In this document: positions 1 to 5,618 of the stretch, piece by piece
Layout: each line of letters begins with the position of its first letter
How positions within the stretch are numbered: the stretch's first letter is position 1
Source of the DNA: an uncultured Chloroflexota bacterium
GTDB taxonomy: Bacteria > Chloroflexota > Anaerolineae > Aggregatilineales > Phototrophicaceae
DNA: 7,685 nt
Direction: 5' to 3'
Assembly: GCA_903904765.1 (NCBI GenBank)
Contig: CAIVEA010000807.1
Span: 1-7,685, forward strand
The notes under the pieces: generated by a model
Told to the model about the DNA's origin: nothing
What the model saw: the letters and a program-made list of their open reading frames with translations, nothing else
The model's database searches: none
Translations under genes and position numbers: made by a program

Positions 1-1331
1 ACATCCCACACACCGACCTTGAGCGCCAGCAAATGCTGGCTGCCATCGGGGTTACAACCATTGAAGACCTGTTTGATGCTGTCCCCAGCAGCCACCGTTT
101 CCCCAAGCTGGATTTGCCCGCGCCATTGAGCGAGATGGAAGTGACCGCTGAACTGGCGGCGCTGGCCGAAGCCAACGATCATGCGGGCGATTTTGCCATC
201 TTTCGCGGGGCAGGGGCGTATCACCACTTCATCCCGTCCGCGCTAGGACATATCGTGTCTCGTGGTGAGTTCCTGACGGCCTACACGCCGTATCAACCGG
301 AAATCAGTCAGGGGACGCTGCAAGCGATCTTCGAATATCAGAGCATGATGTGTGCGCTGACGGGCATGGATGCCGCCAACGCCAGCCACTACGACGGCGC
401 GACCAGTCTGGCCGAGGCCGTGACGGTGGCGCTGGATGCGGGGCGTGGCAAGCGTAAGAAAGTCATCCTCAGTCCAGCCATCAATCCGCAATACCGCGCT
501 GTGGTTCGCACCTATCATCAGGGGCGCGATCTGAAGATCGTGGGCGATGGCGGCAAGGCCGATGTCGCCGATCTGGTGGATATGCTGGACGACCAGACCG
601 CGATGCTGGCGGTGCAGTACCCGAATTTCTTCGGGCAGATTGACGATCTGGGCAAGCTGGCGGAGAAGGTGCATCAGGTGGGTGCGCTGCTGGTGATGGT
701 GGTGAACCCGCTGGCGCTGGGCTTGCTCAAAAGCCCCGGCGAACTAGGCGCGGACATCGTGGTTGGTGAAGGCCAACCGCTGGGGATGTCCCTCAGCTTC
801 GGCGGCCCGTATCTGGGTTTCTTCGCCTGCCGTACCGAATACGTCCGCAAGATTGCCGGGCGCATCGTGGGCGAAACGCTCGATCAGGATGGTCGCCGCG
901 CCTTCGTGATGACGCTGCGCCCGCGTGAACAGGATATCCGGCGCGAGAAGGCCAGCAGCAATATCTGCACCAATCAGGGGTTGATGTCGCTCACAGCGGC
1001 GGTGTATCTGTCCCTGATGGGCAAGAGTGGGCTGCGGAAGGTGGCGGAATTGTGCTACTACAAGGCGCATTATGCAGCGCACCAGATTGACCTGTTGCTT
1101 GGTTTCCGCGTGGAGGCCAGCAAGCCGTTCTTCAACGAGTTCATCGTCAAATGCCCGCGTCCGGTGGCGGAACTGAACGCGCTGCTGGTGGAAAAGGGCA
1201 TCCTGGGCGGGATTGATCTGGGCGTGGATTATCCGCATCTGAAAGATCACATGCTGATTGCCGTGACCGAGATGAACAGCAAAGCGGAAATTGACGCGCT
1301 GGTGGATGCCTTGAAGGAGACCATACAATGA
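1..1331 (+). CDS. gcvPA: Glycine dehydrogenase (decarboxylating) subunit 1, P-protein N-terminal half; 5'-partial
   Basis: This is the first subunit of the two-subunit glycine decarboxylase. With subunit 2 and PLP it decarboxylates glycine and passes the aminomethyl group to the lipoyl arm of GcvH, in the cytoplasm. The open frame runs in from the left edge: codons from base 3 read IPHTDLERQQ before the first Met at 33, and bases 1-2 would end a Tyr codon. Family members usually start close to (M-x-)YIPHT, so only about three residues are missing and the Met at 33 is internal. Family-like stretches include YTPYQPEISQG, ASHYDGATS, GEGQPLGMSLSFGGPYLGFF and MTLRPREQDIRREKASSN. The catalytic PLP lysine is in the partner subunit, as expected. 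The TGA stop overlaps the start of gcvPB (ATGA), which suggests translational coupling. Upstream neighbours, probably gcvT and gcvH, are outside the window. Confidence 0.96.
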   Translation, partial: IPHTDLERQQMLAAIGVTTIEDLFDAVPSSHRFPKLDLPAPLSEMEVTAELAALAEANDHAGDFAIFRGAGAYHHFIPSALGHIVSRGEFLTAYTPYQPEISQGTLQAIFEYQSMMCALTGMDAANASHYDGATSLAEAVTVALDAGRGKRKKVILSPAINPQYRAVVRTYHQGRDLKIVGDGGKADVADLVDMLDDQTAMLAVQYPNFFGQIDDLGKLAEKVHQVGALLVMVVNPLALGLLKSPGELGADIVVGEGQPLGMSLSFGGPYLGFFACRTEYVRKIAGRIVGETLDQDGRRAFVMTLRPREQDIRREKASSNICTNQGLMSLTAAVYLSLMGKSGLRKVAELCYYKAHYAAHQIDLLLGFRVEASKPFFNEFIVKCPRPVAELNALLVEKGILGGIDLGVDYPHLKDHMLIAVTEMNSKAEIDALVDALKETIQ

Positions 1332-2800
1332 GCGAACCTCTGATTTACGATATTGGCTCCCCCGGCAGACAGGGCGCAACGCTGCCCGCTTGTGATGTGC
1401 CGATCACGCCGATTCCGCAGGATTTGATCCGCGCTAATCTCGATCTGCCGGAAGTGAGCGAGTTGCAGGTCGTCCGGCATTTCACGCGCCTGAGCGCACT
1501 GAACTACTCGATTGACAAAGGCTTTTATCCGCTGGGGTCGTGTACGATGAAGTACAACCCCAAAGTGAACGAAGATATGGCGCGGTTGGTGGGCTTCTCG
1601 CAACTGCATCCCCTGACCGACAACGAAGGGTCGCAGGGGGCGCTGGCGCTGATCTATCAGCTTCAGCAGTGGTTGGCGGAGATCAGCGGCTTCAAGGCCG
1701 TCAGCCTCACGCCGGCGGCGGGCGCACAGGGCGAGTTCGCCGGCATCCTGATGATCCGCAAGTATCATCTGGATCGCGGCGATACCAAGCGCACCAAGAT
1801 TCTCATCCCCAACAGCGCACACGGCACGAATCCGGCGACGGTGACGATGGCCGGTTTTGTGGCGGTGGAACTGCCCTCGGACGCGAATGGCGATGTGGAT
1901 TTGAAGGCGCTGCGCGAGGCCTGCGACGATACGGTGGCAGGGATGATGATTACCGTCCCCAACACGCTCGGCCTGTTCGAGAGCCATATTCTGGAAGTGG
2001 TCAAAGCGGTGCATGACTGCGGCGGCCTGATGTATATGGACGGCGCGAACATGAACGCGCTGCTGGGCGTGGTTAAGCCGGGCGAACTGGGCTTCGATGT
2101 GATGCACTACAACCTGCACAAGACCTTCTCCACCCCGCACGGCGGCGGCGGCCCCGGCAGCGGGCCGGTGGGCGTGGGCGAGAAGTTGGTACCGTTCCTG
2201 CCGGGGCCGGTGGTGACGATCAGCGAAGAAGCGAATGCCGAAGAAGATGCGCCGCTGTATGCGCTGACCATGCCGCCCAAGTCCATCGGGCGCATGAAGG
2301 CCTTTCAGGGCAACTTCGGGATGCTGGTGCGCGCCTTCACCTATATCACCATCAACGGCGATCAGGGCATCAAGGACATCACGCGCCATGCGGTGCTGAA
2401 CGCCAACTACATCCGTGTGAAGTTGCAGGACACCTACAAGATTCCGTACAACCGCGCTTGCGGGCATGAATTCGTGCTGGAAGGGCATTTCGCCGAGGTG
2501 GAGAACGTTCACGCGCTGGATATTTCCAAGCGGCTGATGGACTACGGTTTCCATCCGCCGACCAACTACTTCCCGCTGATTGTGCCGGAGGCGTTGATGA
2601 TCGAGCCGACGGAGACAGAGGACAAGGCGACGCTGGACGGCTTCATTGATACGATGAAGAAGATCGCCGCCGAAGCGCACGAAAACCCCGACCTGCTGCG
2701 CGGCGCACCGCATACTGCGCCCGTGTCACGGCTGGACGAGGTGCGTGCTGCGAAACAGTTGGTGCTGTGCTGCCGTCCCATCCCGGAACAGGGCGGGTAA
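1328..2800 (+). CDS. gcvPB: Glycine dehydrogenase (decarboxylating) subunit 2, P-protein C-terminal half with the PLP lysine
   Basis: This 490-residue protein is the PLP-binding subunit of the glycine cleavage P-protein and works with the preceding GcvPA. It is a fold-type I PLP enzyme of normal family length. The Schiff-base lysine is inferred to be K265 in HYNLHKTFSTPHGGGGPGSG (codon at 2120-2122). Other family stretches are YPLGSCTMKYNPKVNE near residues 68-83, LTPAAGAQGEFAGILM, NSAHGTNPATV and MDGANMNALLGV. The ATG at 1328 is chosen because it overlaps the gcvPA stop by 4 nt and gives the typical N-terminus. It closes the operon: 164 nt of non-coding DNA containing two hairpins and a T-run follows. 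A 488-codon antisense ORF lies across it but has no family features and is a composition artefact. Confidence 0.97.
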   Translation: MSEPLIYDIGSPGRQGATLPACDVPITPIPQDLIRANLDLPEVSELQVVRHFTRLSALNYSIDKGFYPLGSCTMKYNPKVNEDMARLVGFSQLHPLTDNEGSQGALALIYQLQQWLAEISGFKAVSLTPAAGAQGEFAGILMIRKYHLDRGDTKRTKILIPNSAHGTNPATVTMAGFVAVELPSDANGDVDLKALREACDDTVAGMMITVPNTLGLFESHILEVVKAVHDCGGLMYMDGANMNALLGVVKPGELGFDVMHYNLHKTFSTPHGGGGPGSGPVGVGEKLVPFLPGPVVTISEEANAEEDAPLYALTMPPKSIGRMKAFQGNFGMLVRAFTYITINGDQGIKDITRHAVLNANYIRVKLQDTYKIPYNRACGHEFVLEGHFAEVENVHALDISKRLMDYGFHPPTNYFPLIVPEALMIEPTETEDKATLDGFIDTMKKIAAEAHENPDLLRGAPHTAPVSRLDEVRAAKQLVLCCRPIPEQGG

Positions 2801-2817
2801 GCGGGAGCGAACGCATC

Positions 2818-2853
2818 CGGTTGCACACTGGCTCGTTTGACCGTGTGCAATAA
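2818..2853 (+). repeat. Inverted repeat (hairpin) just after gcvPB
   Basis: TTGCACAC at 2821-2828 and GTGTGCAA at 2843-2850 form a perfect 8-bp stem with a 14-nt loop. CGG at 2818-2820 can extend the stem against CCG at 2853-2855 if TAA (2851-2852 plus a neighbour) bulges out. No T-run follows on the plus strand, so by itself it is not an intrinsic terminator. It lies 20 nt after the gcvPB stop and 18 nt before the terminator stem. It could be an mRNA 3'-end stabilising structure or a protein-binding palindrome; the sequence does not distinguish these. Confidence 0.5.
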
Positions 2854-2868
2854 CCGAAAAACGTGATG

Positions 2869-2923
2869 GCACGCCGATTTCGTAACATGGATCATCCCAT
2901 GAGGCGAATCGGCGTGCTTTTTT
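2869..2923 (+). terminator. Intrinsic terminator of the gcv operon
   Basis: GCACGCCGATT at 2869-2879 pairs perfectly over 11 bp with AATCGGCGTGC at 2907-2917, and six T residues (2918-2923) follow directly. The apical region holds a second small stem, CATGG (2886-2890) with CCATG (2897-2901), giving a two-tier hairpin. The strength of the stem and the T-run immediately 3' make plus-strand termination the clear reading. An A-run upstream (about 2857-2861) would give the opposite strand only a weak, displaced T-run, so bidirectional action is doubtful. Confidence 0.88.
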
Positions 2924-2932
2924 GTTTCGCCC

Positions 2933-2938
2933 TATACT
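2933..2938 (+). promoter_or_regulatory. Possible -10 box (TATACT) ahead of the protease pseudogene
   Basis: TATACT lies 26 nt before the ATG at 2965 and just after the gcv terminator, which is where a promoter for the next gene is expected. No recognisable TTGACA-like -35 is present 16-18 bp upstream; that position is occupied by the terminator stem. The 16 bases from 2933 closely resemble those from 3860 (TATACTC--CGAAT-C). Position and hexamer match are the only support. Confidence 0.35.
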
Positions 2939-2964
2939 CATCGAATCCATCGAGGAGGGCGTAG

Positions 2965-3663
2965 ATGATTGACCTTCAACTGGCGATTGAATAGGAGGCG
3001 GACGAACCAGAGGCGGCTTCGGTCTACGTGAACGGGCGAATCAACGGGCGCGACTACCGGTTTCTGCTGGATACGGGCGCGGCGCGCAGCGGTGTGGTCA
3101 ACGATGACTATACGGCGACACTGACGGCGGTTGGCACGCACACCGCATCGGGCGTTTTGGCTCTGAGCGTGAGGATGTGGTGATGGTAGACCAACTGGAA
3201 CTAGGGACGCTAGTCAAGCGGGATGTGACGCTGATGCGATCTGCGCCGGGTCCCGGCCCACAAACCCTGATCGGGATGGATGTGCTGCGCGATTTTGCCT
3301 GTCATTTCCTGTTCGATGAGCGCCGCCTGTCGCTCGCTCCGAGTGTGACCACCCCCCACTCCGCAGCCGCTGCTGGTGGATGCCAAATATCATCCGTATG
3401 TGCGCGTGGAATGCGGGGACGCGACCGCCAGCGCCGTCTGGGATACAGGAGCCAGCCTCACCATCGTTGACCGCACATTTCTGGAGCGCCACGCCGCCTT
3501 TTTCACTGCGGCGGGGCAATCCACCGGAACGAATGCCACCGGCGCACAGGTGGATACCGCACTGTTCATCCTGTCGGGTGCGACAATTGGCGGTTACACT
3601 TTTCCTCCGCATCGAGTCGCGGTGGTGAGCGCTGAATGTTGTGGATATGATTTGTCACGTTGA
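2965..3663 (+). pseudogene. Retropepsin-like aspartyl protease, two-domain; broken by a stop and two frameshifts, 3'-truncated
   Basis: Three segments read in different frames join into one recognisable protein. A strong ribosome-binding site (GAGGAGG, from about 2952) precedes the ATG at 2965. Codon 10 is TAG (2992-2994), and the same frame continues to domain 1 with FLLDTGAARSG (Asp codon 3070-3072). At the T4 run 3155-3158 one base is missing: adding a T gives SGVFGSEREDVVMVDQLELG, leading to LIGMDVLRDF, the hydrophobic-Gly motif of the first domain. At the C6 run 3352-3357 one base is extra: removing a C gives TTPTPQPLLVDAKYHPYV and domain 2 with VWDTGASLTIVD (Asp codon 3442-3444). The frame ends at TGA 3661-3663, before the second domain's own (I/L)-G-x-x-x-L motif, so about the last 40 residues expected are absent. 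An intact homologue would be a cytoplasmic or secreted-type aspartic peptidase of unknown substrate. The family call is firm. Whether the indels are real or read errors is open. Confidence 0.85.
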
Positions 3664-3693
3664 ATAGCAATCAGCGCACAATATCCAAGAAAA

Positions 3694-3744
3694 TCACCAT
3701 TCCCAAATGTAGCTCAGGCGCACTTCGTCAATTCCTGCGTACAT
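3694..3744 (-). CDS. Possible 16-codon mini-ORF with a strong ribosome-binding site
   Basis: On the minus strand GGAGGA stands 9 nt before an ATG (CAT at 3742-3744 on the plus strand). The ATG opens MYAGIDEVRLSYIWEW and stops at TGA (3694-3696). The spacing and match of the ribosome-binding site are good. The frame also continues upstream without a stop (ITFRGGDTF before the Met), so it may instead be the tail of a longer, now lost coding region. I do not recognise it. It could be a leader-type peptide, a gene remnant, or chance. Confidence 0.2.
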   Translation of the reverse strand: MYAGIDEVRLSYIWEW

Positions 3745-3859
3745 GAATGTGTCTCCTCCGCGAAACGTTATGGCGCAAGTGCGCGGCGGGGGGCGGCGGC
3801 ATGGTGACACAAAAGAACACCATTAGCTCGCTCGACGAAGTGGGCGCAAGGGCGCGGTT

Positions 3860-3865
3860 TATACT
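3860..3865 (+). promoter_or_regulatory. Possible -10 box (TATACT) upstream of the insertion element
   Basis: TATACT with a 3' context (CGGCGAATGC) closely matching that of the TATACT ahead of the protease pseudogene. No good -35 lies at standard spacing: TCGACG at 3832-3837 is 22 bp away. If it is active, its transcript would run into the insertion element. Confidence 0.25.
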
Positions 3866-3910
3866 CGGCGAATGCTACTGGTGTCTAGTCTATTTTAACG
3901 TTTATCAAAA

Positions 3911-3953
3911 ACGCCGTAAAATCCCTACCTTCAGGTACGAGGATATAAGGCGT
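3911..3953 (+). repeat. Left-end subterminal hairpin of the IS element
   Basis: A layered imperfect palindrome. The outer stem is ACGCC (3911-3915) with GGCGT (3949-3953). The middle stem is ATCC (3921-3924) with GGAT (3941-3944). The inner stem is TACCT (3926-3930) with AGGTA (3933-3937), with loop TC and bulges C and CGA. The inner part has the same shape as the right-end hairpin. In this family TnpA binds such hairpins on single-stranded DNA and cleaves at a distance set by foot-cleavage-site pairing. AAAA at 3918-3921 may be the foot guide for TTAT at 3902-3905. Confidence 0.7.
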
Positions 3954-3955
3954 AA

Positions 3956-3984
3956 TTGCATTAGATAGCGTCACAATATATACT
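3956..3984 (+). promoter_or_regulatory. Sigma-70-type promoter of tnpA (TTGCAT, 17 bp, TATACT)
   Basis: TTGCAT at 3956-3961 is separated by exactly 17 bp from TATACT at 3979-3984, a good housekeeping-type promoter. The expected start of transcription, about 6-7 nt after the -10 box, falls at or next to the A of the tnpA ATG (3991). No Shine-Dalgarno-like sequence lies between -10 and ATG, so the mRNA would be leaderless. The promoter lies directly 3' of the left-end hairpin, inside the element. Confidence 0.6.
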
Positions 3985-3990
3985 ATTCCT

Positions 3991-4395
3991 ATGACGAAAT
4001 TACGCGACACGAAATCCAGTAAGCATTTAGTATACTCCTGCAAATACCATGTGGTGTGGTGTACTAAATACCGCCGCAAGGTACTCAGTGAACCGATTGA
4101 AATTCGGTTGAAAGAAATCTTGCGTGAAGTCGTTGGCGAGCATGACGCTGAAATCATAGAACTAGAAACCATGCCCGACCATGTGCATGTAGTGGTGTCA
4201 TGCAATCCCGCTTTTGGAATTAAGAGACTGATAGGCTTAATGAAAGGCCGTAGTTCTCGCCTGCTCAGACAAGAATTTCCCGTGTTGAAAAGCCGATTGC
4301 CTACGCTCTGGACACATTCTTGTTTCGTTGCGACAGTAGGTGGTTCACCTTTGTCCATCATGAAGCAGTACATTGAGAGCCAGAAAGAGACATGA
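3991..4395 (+). CDS. tnpA: IS200/IS605-family transposase TnpA (Y1, HUH single-strand transposase)
   Basis: This 134-residue protein has the usual size for the family and looks intact. It cuts and rejoins single-stranded element ends through a 5'-phosphotyrosine intermediate. Visible motifs are YHVVWCTKYRRKVL near residues 19-32, the HUH pair H64-V65-H66 in METMPDHVHVVVS-like context, and the C-terminal VGGSPLSIMKQYIESQ with the catalytic Tyr at residue 127. As I recall, ISHp608 TnpA has the same positions (H64, H66, Y127). The ATG at 3991 gives the standard N-terminus; there is no ribosome-binding site ahead of it and a promoter ends 6 nt before, suggesting leaderless translation. The stop overlaps the tnpB start as ATGA. 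All catalytic residues are present, so the element may still move if the ends work. Confidence 0.95.
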   Translation: MTKLRDTKSSKHLVYSCKYHVVWCTKYRRKVLSEPIEIRLKEILREVVGEHDAEIIELETMPDHVHVVVSCNPAFGIKRLIGLMKGRSSRLLRQEFPVLKSRLPTLWTHSCFVATVGGSPLSIMKQYIESQKET

Positions 4396-5553
4396 GCGAA
4401 GCGATAACCATCTACAAGGCCTACAAATATCGTTTGTACCGCTGCGATCAGAAAGATCGCAAGCTGCGGCATAAGATTTTCGTTGCGTCTACGATCTGGA
4501 ATCACTTCATCGCTTTGCAACGGCGTACCTATCAGTTGACTGGAAAATACATCTCGCTCATGCAGATGAATAATCACGTCCTGAAACTGCGAAAGACTCA
4601 ACGCTTTAGATTGTGGAAAGGATTTGCACTCGCAAGCCTGTCTGGATGTGTGTTACCGGATAGACGAGGCCTATCTGCGCTACTTCAAGAAAGTGGTCAA
4701 AGGTCGTCCTAAGTTCAAGAAAGCCCGTAAGTATTCCTCGTTCACTTTCCCACAGTCGGGTTACAAAGTGGACGATAATACCGTCACAATGGACGGCACG
4801 AAGTACAAGTTTGTGAAGCATCGTGAGATGGGCGGGACGATAAAAGCCCTGACCATCAAGCGGGATAGAGTAGGACGGTTGTGGTTGTGTTTCCGAGTCA
4901 AAGAGGATGTGGTCATTGGCAAAGCCAGCACGGGTAAAAGCGGCGGCTTTGATTTTGGCCTTAAAACATTCTTGACGGATGACGAAGGACGACCTTACAC
5001 CAGTCCGCAGTTTTTCACTCAGGGTATCCGCAAGACCATCAAACTGAACCGCGCCTTGTCGCGCAAGATGGATGGTTCTAAACATCATAAACGTGCGCGT
5101 CGGGCATTGGCAAAGCACAGTGCAGATGTAGCCAATAAGCGTTCTGAGCATCACTTCCAATTGGCACATCGTTTGTGTGACGAGTACGACACGCTATACT
5201 TTGAGGACTTGAACCTGAGTGGTATGAAAATCCTGTGGGGGCGCAAGGTGAGTGACTTGGGCTTTGCCAGCTTCGTGAGCATCTTGGAATGGGTGGCCTT
5301 TAAGCGCGGTAAGCGCGTCGTCAAAATAGACCGCTTCGCACCCACGACGAAGACCTGTTCTGGTTGTGGACAAAGACATCATCTCACCTTGCGCGATAGA
5401 GTTCTAAATTGTGATTGTGGACTGGTCATTGATCGTGACCACAACGCCGCCATTAACATCAAAACTGCTGGGACATCAGCAGTCTTCCAGAGCGTTCGTA
5501 AGACGATGGTTCCCCTTCGCAAACGTGTTGACGGAAGAAGCTCCCAGCTTTAG
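4392..5553 (+). pseudogene. tnpB: TnpB, RNA-guided RuvC-type nuclease of the IS605 family; interrupted by one +1 frameshift
   Basis: TnpB is the omega-RNA-guided endonuclease ancestral to Cas12. The frame starts at ATG 4392 (KAYKYRLYR N-terminus) and reads to about LRKTQRFRLWK (residue 76). It then goes wrong at TGGAAAGGATTTG (4614-4626), where one A or G is extra. Removing it joins WK to DLHSQACLDV and gives about 386 residues, a normal length. Reconstructed numbering places RuvC-I Asp at about 187 (GFDFGL), RuvC-II Glu at about 271 (LYFEDLNLSG) and RuvC-III Asp at about 349 (DRDHNAAINI). Zinc-ribbon cysteines are CSGC at 322-325 and CDC at 340-342. All catalytic residues survive, so the only visible fault is the indel. 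It could be decay, a read error, or, less likely, programmed +1 frameshifting. The 3' part alone (from TTG 4624) would lack the N-terminal wedge/REC region. Confidence 0.88.
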
Positions 5554-5587
5554 CTGAGGGGAGTATGTCACACTGATGGTCATAAAG
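5400..5587 (+). ncRNA. Putative omega-RNA (reRNA) scaffold and guide of TnpB; ends approximate
   Basis: In IS605-type elements the TnpB guide RNA is made from the 3' end of tnpB plus the right end, with the guide lying just outside the element. Here the right-end hairpin (5541-5563) and TATGTCAC lead to the boundary at 5571, so the guide would begin at 5572 with ACTGATGGTCATAAAG (16 nt). The matching TAM would be TTTAT (or TTAT), the sequence left of the element. The 5' end is set by analogy with known omega-RNA lengths and is not visible in the sequence. Confidence 0.4.
5537..5571 (+). repeat. Right-end hairpin and cleavage site of the IS element
   Basis: CTCCC (5541-5545) pairs with GGGAG (5559-5563) and AGCT (5546-5549) with AGCT (5552-5555). 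The loop is TT, and GAG (5556-5558) is unpaired on the 3' side. GAAG (5537-5540) sits at the 5' foot and TCAC (5568-5571) five nt after the stem, the layout of guide and cleavage sites in IS608-type right ends. The last tnpB codons and its TAG stop (5551-5553) lie inside the hairpin. The inner architecture mirrors that of the left-end hairpin. Confidence 0.75.
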
Positions 5588-5596
5588 ACGTGTACT

Positions 5597-5605
5597 GGAA
5601 GGTGG
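5597..5605 (+). promoter_or_regulatory. Likely ribosome-binding site of mutM
   Basis: GGAAGGTGG is the only purine-rich, anti-16S-like stretch in the short leader of mutM. It ends 13 nt before the ATG at 5619, somewhat far, so initiation may be modest. It lies outside the insertion element and so was retained after insertion. Confidence 0.4.
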
Positions 5606-5618
5606 TTGCAGTTCGATT

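Larger units (their letters stand above)
3664..3905. other. Non-coding stretch between the protease remnant and the insertion element
   Basis: No convincing gene lies here. A 73-codon plus-strand frame (3747-3968) crosses a G-rich low-complexity tract and the left end of the insertion element, and resembles nothing I recognise. The contents are a possible 16-codon minus-strand ORF, a TATACT hexamer at 3860-3865, and the T/A-rich target TTTAT (3901-3905) abutting the element. It could be the rest of the decayed protease locus plus the original upstream region of mutM. Confidence 0.5.
3906..5571 (+). mobile_element. IS200/IS605-family insertion sequence with tnpA and tnpB
   Basis: The element encodes a Y1 (HUH) transposase followed by TnpB, overlapping by 4 nt, and has an imperfect subterminal hairpin at each end. 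It lacks terminal inverted repeats and target duplications, as is normal for this family. The proposed left boundary is just after TTTAT (3901-3905). The right boundary is at TCAC (5568-5571). Support comes from tetranucleotides at the hairpin feet, AAAA at 3918-3921 and GAAG at 5537-5540. By position these correspond to the guide sequences of IS608, which I recall as AAAG/TTAC on the left and GAAT/TCAA on the right. The fourth base changes in step (T/A to G/C on the right, G/C to A/T on the left). Base composition is visibly less G+C-rich than in gcvPB or mutM, which fits transfer. The ends are inferred, not proven. Confidence 0.8.

Noticed and set aside
1247..2713. 488-codon minus-strand ORF opposite gcvPB
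   Set aside because: The plus strand encodes an unmistakable full-length GcvPB. The antisense translation is His/Arg/Gln-rich without motifs, typical of a shadow frame in G+C-rich DNA.
2965..2994. A 9-codon leader peptide (MIDLQLAIE) followed by AGGAGG overlapping its stop
   Set aside because: It looked like an attenuator-type leader, but no start codon follows AGGAGG at usable distance. The same frame continues directly into the protease domain, so a nonsense change is simpler.
3747..3968. 73-codon plus-strand ORF ahead of the IS element
   Set aside because: It runs through a G-rich low-complexity tract and into the left-end hairpin, has no clear ribosome-binding site for its start, and resembles no family I know.
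3885..4601. 238-codon minus-strand ORF across tnpA
   Set aside because: tnpA on the plus strand has all catalytic residues, and the antisense frame crosses the left-end hairpin and the tnpA/tnpB junction. No motif supports it.
4614..4626. Programmed -1 frameshift in tnpB
   Set aside because: The downstream frame is reached by a +1 shift, not -1, and no classic slippery heptamer or downstream pseudoknot is evident. Known TnpB genes do not need recoding.
3906..5571. Terminal inverted repeats or target-site duplication for the IS element
   Set aside because: None seen and none expected: IS200/IS605 elements move as single strands and leave no duplication. The hairpins at each end are subterminal and differ in sequence.
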